In this document: positions 33,017 to 40,558 of the stretch, piece by piece
How the letters are laid out: each line of letters opens with the position of its first letter
Numbering within the stretch: position 1 is the stretch's first letter
Assembly (NCBI GenBank): GCA_051453625.1
Contig: JBOZIK010000001.1
Location: forward strand, 145,746,411 to 145,786,968
Length of the DNA stretch: 40,558 nucleotides
Direction of reading: 5' to 3'
Source of the DNA: Welwitschia mirabilis
Lineage: Eukaryota > Gnetophyta > Gnetopsida > Welwitschiales
The notes under the pieces: model-generated
The model's database searches: none
Told to the model about the DNA's origin: nothing
The model's input: the letters and a program-made list of their open reading frames with translations, nothing else
Program-made: the position numbers and the translations under genes

Positions 33017-35200
33017 CTTTTAAAGATTCATGATGGGTATTTTCTTTGATATAATAAAGGATTATATAGAAGTATTTAGGGATGATCTTTTAATATTTGG
33101 TGCCTCCTTTGAACAAACTTTAGAAAGATTAGAAAACATCCTTGACCATTGTATAGATTGTGGTCTTTTTCTTAGTTTGAAAAAGAGTCACTTCCTTATA
33201 AGGGATGGGATTGTATTTGAATGTCATATTTATTCTGAGGCCATTATAATAAATCATTCTAAGATTAATATCATAAAAAATCTTGCTCCTTTAATTAATA
33301 TCAAATAAGTAATATTTTTTCTTAGTCGTGCTAATTTCTACATAAGATTCATTAAGAACTATGTAAAGGTTTATAAACCCCTATACTCTCTTCTTGAAAA
33401 AATGCTAAATTTAATTATAATAGAACTTGTTAAATTGCATTTAAAAATCCTAATAACAAGATCACCTCTAAACCTATTGTATAAGAACCTAATTAGAATG
33501 AAGATATTGAACTTATGTGTGATGCTAGAAACATTGCCGTGGGTGAAGTTTTGGAGCCAAAACATGATAGAGGATACAAATTTATTTCTTGTATTAGTAA
33601 AATCCTTTCAAAAGTTTAATTTAATTAAACCATCCCTAATGTACTTTAACATTATATTCTTAGATTTCATACTAATTGCTACAATGATCATATAGCCATT
33701 CATTACTTATGAAAAATATGGATCCAAGTTCTAGACTTATAAGATGTATACTTTTAATGCAAGAATTTAACTTAATCATTATAGACAAAGAAGGTAAACA
33801 TAAGTGTATTACTTACATATTTCATGTATTCCTTAAGAAAGAAAACTTTTGCATTTCTTCGTTAACCTTCCTATCGAGTATTTCTTTCTATATGAATAGT
33901 TGTTTTACATTCATGAACTTTGTCATATATCTTATTAATATTCCTCCGTAATGGTATGCTAATATAATAAACTATCTTGTTACCCTTAAAAATCATCAAC
34001 ATTGGACTCCTAATTAAAGAAAATACCTTCTTAATATAATGAGGAATTGTAAATGGATTAAGACACACCTATACCAAAAATGTAAAGATCAAATCATGTG
34101 TCAATGAATTCTAGAATGATAACAATATGATATGATTTCTCATTTCCATGATGGTATGTGTGGAGGTCACTCTAATAGCCAAAATAGCACCATCTGAATT
34201 CTCGTGCTCATTTTTATTGATCTCATCTTATTAAAGATTCTTCTTTTTTTTAAATATGTAATGAATGTTAACATCTTGGGAGTCTTATCAAGTCTTAAAA
34301 ATTTTTCCTATAATCTTTTGTTAAATGTAAACCTTTTGATTTTTATAGCATAGACTTCATTATATCACTTAAACCATTTTCTTGCAACAAATGTTATGTC
34401 TTGATAGTAGTTAAATATGTTATTAAATGGGTTGAAGAAACTCCTACTCATACAAATGATGCTAAAATCATATGCACTATTTTTATAACTTAAATATATT
34501 TCATAGATTTGACTTTTTAAGAATCTTGATAAGTGACCAAGACACTCATTGCATCAATAATGTTCTTAGAAAACTTCTTCTTTTTCTAGAAATTAGACAT
34601 ATAATTTCTAAAGATTATCATCCATAAACAAATGGTTGAGCTAAAAATGCTAATAGATAAAGCAAAAAAATGCTTCAAAAATAAGAGATCTTGATCTCTT
34701 AATAATGTGCTTTATTCCTACCATACTACTTGATGTAATTCGCTTGGTTATTTACCTTATGAACTTGTTTGCTGTAACTTTTACCATATAACTTACCAAT
34801 TTTATGTATTGAATAATGATGAGAAAAACATTAAAATGAAAAATGCATAAGTTTTATTTATTACCAACTTATCCATAAAACCCAAGCCAAATACAAACAT
34901 GATAGAAAGTAAACTTGTCAATTCCTTAAAGCTAGTTAATTTGTATTATAGTATGTAATAATTAAGTTCATCTTTTACATAATAAATTGATATATAAATG
35001 GTTAGATGTTTAACTTATAGAAAAAGTACATCCTAATGGCTTTATTGAGATTTCTAATCTTCAAACAAAAGATGTCCAAATAGTTAATAACCAAAGGATA
35101 AAAATTTGTCCATCTTTTGATGATTGTACTTATGCTCAAACATGGTAAAAGCACTTAACTTACAAGATCATCTTAATGAAGAAGAGGATCTTTTCTTTTT

Positions 35201-37559
35201 CATTATTTTTATTTTTCTTAGTTTAAGCTATAAAACTACTTAATCATCTTTAACTTAATTCATGTTTAAAATTAATATGTAGACCATGACTAAGTAACAT
35301 TTTACTTGAGGCATTAAATTGCAAAGATTGAATTTACTAATATTAAGATATTTCTATGTCCACTACAACATTATCCTTGATTAATTTGGTAAGGAATCAA
35401 TTACTTTAATTAAATGATAATTAACAACTATGTACTTTGTTATTTCATCACTCTAATAATCAATTAATGTTTTAAAAAAAGGGAATTTAAGTGTAGTGAA
35501 AATAGTAAAAATCAAAAAGGGATAAAAATAAAAATGAAAAGTTAACTCTACTATGACATATACCATGATGTCCCACTATAAGCACACTGGGATAAATTTT
35601 CTTGAGAGGGTTCTTTGGGAGTAGGATATGATAGTTATTAAAATTCCACTAGAGGATCAGTTGATGATGTTCTAGCTATGCTTATAAATTCTTACTCTCT
35701 TAGTAGTGGTTGTACTTCCTTCATCATGATGAATTATCTTTTACAACACATTATTAACTTAATTTTTCATTACTCTAAGGCAAAAATACTTATGAGCATC
35801 TTAGTACATTGATTAGTAAATGATGTTTTATCAAAAGTACTATGGTTGTTATAGTTAAAGGTGTAGTAAATTTTAATCCAAACATTAGTTGATACTTTAT
35901 AGAATAATCCTTTGATGTTGGCTATTTTACTATCTTGTTAAATGATAAAATATGGTAGTTACATTATTTCATGAATTTTTATATCAAGTAGCTTTATGAT
36001 TTTTAGCAAGGAATCTTAGGAAGTTAAAATTTAGAATAAATTAGTTAATGTTCTTTCTATTTAAAGTTTTCCATTTTTATTTTGGTATTCTTTCTTATTA
36101 ATTAATCTTTTTAAAAACATTCACTTTACTTTTTCATAAGCAATACAGAGAATCTTATTATTTTCTAGACTCGTTCTTTAAAATTCTTTAGTATTTATGC
36201 AAAATAATAACTCTCTTAACCATTTTCTTATTTTCACTAGTTGTCCACTATATTTTTCTATGACTTAATCCATTTTATGTTAACTCTTTAACTAAGAATT
36301 TTTAACATAATATAATTCTCTGTGCACATATTTTGACTATGCTATCACTTCTTTCTATATTCTCTTAATATTAAAATCATCTTTCAATAACCCATTTAGC
36401 TTACTTATTATATTCATTTAGATCCTTGACCCCCATGATGCAACCCTCAATTCTCCATTTTTTTTAATGCAAAGGATATTAGCCACATTATATTCCCTCA
36501 TATGATAAGGTAGGTGATAGTATTTTATTTGTATTTGTTTCATCTTATTTTCCAAATTCAATCATTTTACTATTAACATTAAAATTATGTAATTCTCAGA
36601 TTTCATCCACCTTGTCATCCACTAAATAATAGGAAGGATAACAATACTCTTATCTCTCTAATCACATTTGTTTTAACTCAATCTTTATTATAATGCCTTG
36701 ATATTGTCTAATTAGATTGGAATTTTAAATTGCATTTCTTTAACCACTTTTATTTCTAATTACCCAATTTTGTATCATCATTCACCTAGTGTCATCTTAA
36801 TAATGACTTAGACAACAACTATTCATAGCACAAAATAAAAATCTATTTAACTAAGTCTAGATGACATCTAGATAATATTATAAATCCATGTTATTTACCC
36901 TTTTTCTACCTCTTTTTTAATCATTTCCCTACTATTTCCCTCCTTTCTCAAGCTATAAACTTATTCTTTATTATCCACTAATGTGTAGGGATTAATTTCA
37001 CTATAGATATCTCCTACATAGGTTTAAATTCATTAGATTTCTATTAAAATGAGGTATGTTAACATTTTTACTTATTTCTCTCATTTTAATACTTTTCAAT
37101 ATTCTATTATCATGTGGTAGTATCTATTTTTTGTTACTATCATTTTGGTTCTTATGATCCATGATTTCATTAAGTATTTTATGATGTATCAATAATTTGA
37201 AGTTGAAACTTAAAAAATTAGGGTCTTATACTTTAATTTTAGATTTCTCAATTAATCTTTAGTGAAATATAGCATATTTATAATCAAAATGATTAGTTGA
37301 TTAATTTTATCATTCAATCATTACAAATTTTCATTTTCAATTTTGGCCTTGTATCATATTTTTATGGTTCTTGCTCCTTTTGCTCTAATATGTCATGTGA
37401 TTTGGGGATAAATTTGGTTCCATTATGGGAAGATAGAAGTCAATTTTACATATTTTAGATGAAAAGTTTTGATTTAGAGGCTATATTTTAGACTTTTTAA
37501 ATAGATCTACGATAATATACACATGATATGTTTTAGACATTTTAGATATATTTATCATA
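35201..37559. other. AT-rich interior of element E, nothing recognised
   Basis: Contains a purine run before a TG at about 35474-35490 (AAAAAAAGGGAATTTAAGTG) that could be a polypurine tract, but no LTR copy partner was found after it. No coding motif was recognised on either strand. Confidence 0.4.
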
Positions 37560-38940
37560 TTTCTTAATAGGATATTAATACAAGGATGAGACTAATAGGA
37601 TCTATTAGCCAAGGACTCTTCACAAGCCAAGTATAGATCACAAGCCAAATCTAAAGTAGTAAAGTAGCTAGTAGTAGGACATCCTCTACTAGCCCAATAC
37701 AAGACCTGCACTAAGTCTATAGCATCTATCGCTACTAGACCAAAGAGACATTTAGGGAATTAAATATAGAGGATAAATCAAAAGTAGATTAGTGGCTTAT
37801 AGATATCTAGCTAAGATAGATATTTCATGTTTATAAATCATATTATGTTAGGAAATTTTGAAATTCTATATTAGTATGCACATTGAGATCCATCTAGATG
37901 TGCAAGAACATAGAACTGATAGAAGCATAGTGATAATTCAAGGTTATCAAGTGGTCATCTTGTTAGAACATATCACTCAATTAATAGGACAAGGAGGTTT
38001 TAGCACTACTCACATTTACTTCATAGGTGTAGACAAAGATAGATAAGCATAATGCACTTTATTAAACATTTCACAAGATGTAGTAGAAAACTGCATGGAA
38101 GTAGTTATAATACATTTGTTACTTGCATATAAAGTAATTCATCAAGAATTAATCCATTAAATTAGTTTCACATTTTATGATAGCCACAGTATATTTATAG
38201 ATCCTAGCTATATTTAGAGAAGGAAAGTAGATAGATCTACCTTGATTCATATGGTAAAAATTTAAAGTGATATTAGAGGTGAGATTACTTTAGATTCTTA
38301 GATATTCATGCTTATTTATAGTTCTATTTTGAAGGTATGGTTTATTAGCATCTAAGGGTATATTTATATAGACACACTTTATTACATCAGTTAAGTACCT
38401 ATAAATCATGAGTATCCATACCCTTAAAGAGTAAGAACCACCTTTAGTTCATAGAGCTCTCCCAGGACTTGGTATTATAAGCAATGTCATAGATCAACAA
38501 ATATAGGATTTTCTTGTAGGTATGAAGTAGAGGATTATAAAGAGGATAACTAATCAAATGAGTAGACTATAGTCTAGATTGATGAAGTGGATGATAGCAC
38601 TATAAGAGTAGGTCACTACCATTGAGCAAAAAGTGTAATGGATCACATTGAGCATTAAAGTTGAGCTTCTTAAGGAGATCTACATTCAACATGCAACAAT
38701 GATGAGAACTATCTATAATCATTTGAGCTCTTTATTCCTCACGGATGAAGAGTGCATACCATCTCCACCACCATTTCCTATACATGCAAACATTATTTTT
38801 TGTATCTTACCTTAATATGGATGATTGTACAATTAATTATATTTCATTAAAAGGTTACATTTATATGATAAATTTAAAATTGAGTTTTTATGATATATAC
38901 AGTGATGTTAAAGTAAATTTTTTGTGTTATGACTGATTTC
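37560..38940 (+). pseudogene. Decayed ORF-like stretch ahead of LTR E2
   Basis: Less AT-rich than its surroundings. An open stretch at 37858-38046 reads MKFYISMHIEIHLDVQEHRT and ends FSTTHIYFIGVDKDR, and further frames with few stops run to about 38800 (for example FLTDEECIPSPPPFPIHANI, about 38732-38791). No family was recognised. Its place between pol and the 3' LTR is like that of the suspected accessory ORFs at 1-977 and 5026-6080. It may be a third such ORF or captured host sequence. Confidence 0.3.
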
Positions 38941-39362
38941 AACTCTTTATTATGTTAGTTTTACATTGTCATTATGACAAATATATAAGTAAAAGAATAA
39001 TGAAAGAAAATCATCATTATTTAAAATTCTCATGTAGAAGTGTGATTGTTATAGATCTTTACAAGATTTTGAAGACCTAATTTAAGGCCAAAGATTTAAA
39101 AAATAATAGGAATACAAAATGTAATTATCAAAAGCGTTTCGACCCTATCATCTGGACAATAAAAGCAAGACAATACACAAGATACATCTTATCTTTAGTA
39201 ATAATCTACATTCAGATGACTAGAAATTTGTGTTTGTATGGTAAGTACTTGGAATTTATTTATTTCATATTTAAGTAACCATTTCTTTCTAAGTTAATTT
39301 GTCTTACTCATAGATTATCTACTTATCTTGTTAAAGACTAAAAAGTAATAAGTGAAGGGCTA
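38941..39362 (+). other. 3' untranslated interior of element E with polypurine remnant
   Basis: Non-coding. It ends in AAAAAGTAATAAGTGAAGGGCTA just before the TG at 39363, a purine-rich stretch suited to be a decayed polypurine tract. This supports E2 being a 3' LTR of a plus-strand element. Confidence 0.45.
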
Positions 39363-40500
39363 TGTTACAAGGCCAAATTAATCGTATTTGACAGTGTTAT
39401 GAAGTATGTTTTTTAGACTAATTGATAGGTTAATGAAAAAGCTTACAATCATTGTATACAATGATAAGATAATCAAACTTAATGTATAAATGGAATATTA
39501 GAAATTAAATTTAAATCATCATAAGATCTTAAAAGCCAAAGAAAATTAGAAATGATCATCAAAGTATAAAATGGATGAAAAGAAGGTTTCATACGCACTA
39601 TCATATAGAGGACCTCAAGAAGACAACATTTAGGAAAATAAATAGCCTTAAAGGAGTGTTACTTATAATAATGTCTAGACAATAAATAAGGATGACAAAT
39701 AGTAGTGAACAATAAGTGTCATCCCACATGTCATCTACATGACATAAAAGACTGACTGATAGTAAAACAAAAATGAGGAATAAGAGGTATTATCTAGTAT
39801 GTTGTTTAGATGAGATCAGTGGATAACTATGAATAAAAGAACATCAAACCACTAAGTGTTATCCATCAATAAGTAGTTATGAGTATTTTTCACCCTATCA
39901 TCTAGATGACACCAATGGATATAGTTAGTTATTTATTAAAAACATAATCACCCTTGTAACAAACTTAGTTGTAATCAAACCCTTCCACATCACATATTTG
40001 ATTCCAACCAATATTTTATCTAGACTATAAATATACCTTCTTAGGTCATATTTCATCATCTTTGAATCATCTTGATCTTCTAACAAATTAGAGATTGAAA
40101 ATTAATGTATTCATCTTGGCTTATGAAAAAGGTGTCCTTGGTGTTGAACTATGATTCTTCCATGAAGAAGCTTTTAATTATAAGTGGATGTAAAACAATT
40201 TAATTAATTTAATGAATATTAATTAAATTATGTTTTTCTATTAGAGTCTCTTATCTTCCTTATCGTTTATATTGATTGTAATGTAATGGATTTTTTTCTA
40301 TAATTGATATAGATTATAAAAATCAATCTAAGTGACAATAGGTTGGCTAATTTGATTAGTACTTACATTCTAATTATATTACTTCATTTTCATTCCATTT
40401 CATTTTCATCCATTGCATTCACTTAATTTGCATTAATTTTAATTTATATTTCATCTTAAGAAAAGTAGAAAAACATGTCTATTACGGTGTGTATTTGTGC
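39363..40500 (+). mobile_element. LTR E2 (3' LTR of the outer element E)
   Basis: Direct-repeat partner of 19769-20905. It carries the same degenerate repeat array (unit starts 39584, 39655, 39714, 39785 and 39854), TATAAATA at 40026-40033, and the same series of ATTTGCATT-type words near the end. The LTR end is not sharply defined; similarity fades between 40460 and 40500. The two LTRs are clearly diverged, so the insertion is old. Confidence 0.65.
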
Positions 40501-40558
40501 AATAGTTCACGTTCAAATTCAATCCTGTTAATTATAATTAAGATGCAAAATACAACAC
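40501..40558. other. Flank after LTR E2
   Basis: Too short to identify. If E inserted into the chromovirus-like element, the complement of this stretch should continue its RT; no clear RT motif is visible in 58 bases. Confidence 0.3.

Larger units (their letters stand above)
30215..35200 (+). pseudogene. Decayed Athila/Tat-like Ty3/gypsy gag-pol
   Basis: Domains appear in the usual order. The gag tail has FYSGLKSQIK (about 30501-30530). A CCHC zinc knuckle with exact CX2CX4HX4C spacing, CAICEDNSHSIKEC, is at 30820-30861. The protease region has NVIPLHICKKF (about 31737-31770), but the DSGA-like active site is lost. RT has GHAYYYFLDEYSRNNQV (32833-32883) and FRDD in place of the usual YVDD-type box (33075-33086). 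RNase H has ELMCDAR (about 33510), DHIAIHYL (about 33687) and RLIRCILLMQEFNLIIIDKE (about 33732-33791). Integrase has YVIKWVEE (about 34417-34440), SDQDTH (about 34535-34552) and a YHP.TNG stretch (about 34618). The first and last DDE residues read K. The wording in RT and RNase H fits the non-chromoviral Athila/Tat lineage. It is entirely non-functional. It may be the interior of element E or a separate insertion. Confidence 0.85.

Noticed and set aside
35474-35490. Purine run before TG as the polypurine tract and LTR start of the gag-pol element
   Set aside because: No matching LTR copy was found upstream of gag, so the LTR could not be supported.
36400-36480. Minus-strand RT-like phrase (KKNGELRV)
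   Set aside because: Only a few residues resemble the Ty3/gypsy RT start and the rest does not follow; likely chance.
1-40558. tRNA, rRNA or other structured RNA genes
   Set aside because: No tRNA A- and B-box pair in cloverleaf spacing and no rRNA-like conserved block was seen by eye; the tRNA-Asp match at 23016 is a retroelement primer site.

Overview
The window looks like plant nuclear DNA, most likely from a very large repeat-rich genome such as a gymnosperm. It is extremely AT-rich. One recognisable cellular gene sits in a small GC/CpG-rich island, and nearly everything else is old retrotransposon sequence riddled with stop codons. Mismatches to conserved retroelement motifs are largely C-to-T or G-to-A, as expected after long methylation and deamination. 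Such low GC and deamination decay is known from Welwitschia, but naming that genus would be a guess.

Layout. (1) 1-2506: 3' end of an LTR retrotransposon: a decayed accessory ORF, a polypurine tract and a 3' LTR (978-2506) with about 15 copies of a GGGYGACC-type octamer upstream of its TATA box. (2) 2507-7860: 3' part of an older retroelement (copy A), into which the first element inserted; it ends in an LTR at about 6544-7860. (3) 7861-9664: AT-rich, no gene recognised. (4) 9665-11970: gene island with an intronless SAUR-family gene on the minus strand (start preferred at 11527, stop at 10937) and a CpG-rich flank with a possible TATA box and splice donor. (5) 11971-12927: a tandem duplication of about 165 bp, then a 100-N gap whose two edges carry the same 30 bp. 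(6) 13028-16355: a decayed, 5'-truncated L1-type LINE. (7) 16356-about 19768: a chromovirus-like Ty3/gypsy element on the minus strand. (8) About 19769-40500: a pair of direct LTRs about 1.1 kb long (E1, E2) bracketing an about 18.5 kb interior. That interior holds a complete pol-less LTR element (21635-28178, LTRs C and B, decayed tRNA-Asp primer site), an inverted fragment of the same family (28179-29605), a decayed Athila/Tat-like gag-pol (about 30215-35200), AT-rich filler, and a decayed ORF-like stretch (37560-38940) before the 3' LTR.

No retroelement here is coding-competent. The relative order of events can be read from nesting and decay: copy A and the chromovirus-like element are old hosts; E inserted into the chromovirus-like element; the C-B element lies inside E; the 978-2506 LTR is the least decayed insertion. 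The SAUR gene would act in auxin-linked growth control and has no functional link to its neighbours. Element boundaries are read by eye from alignment of copies and TG/CA termini, so most are good to tens of bases only.
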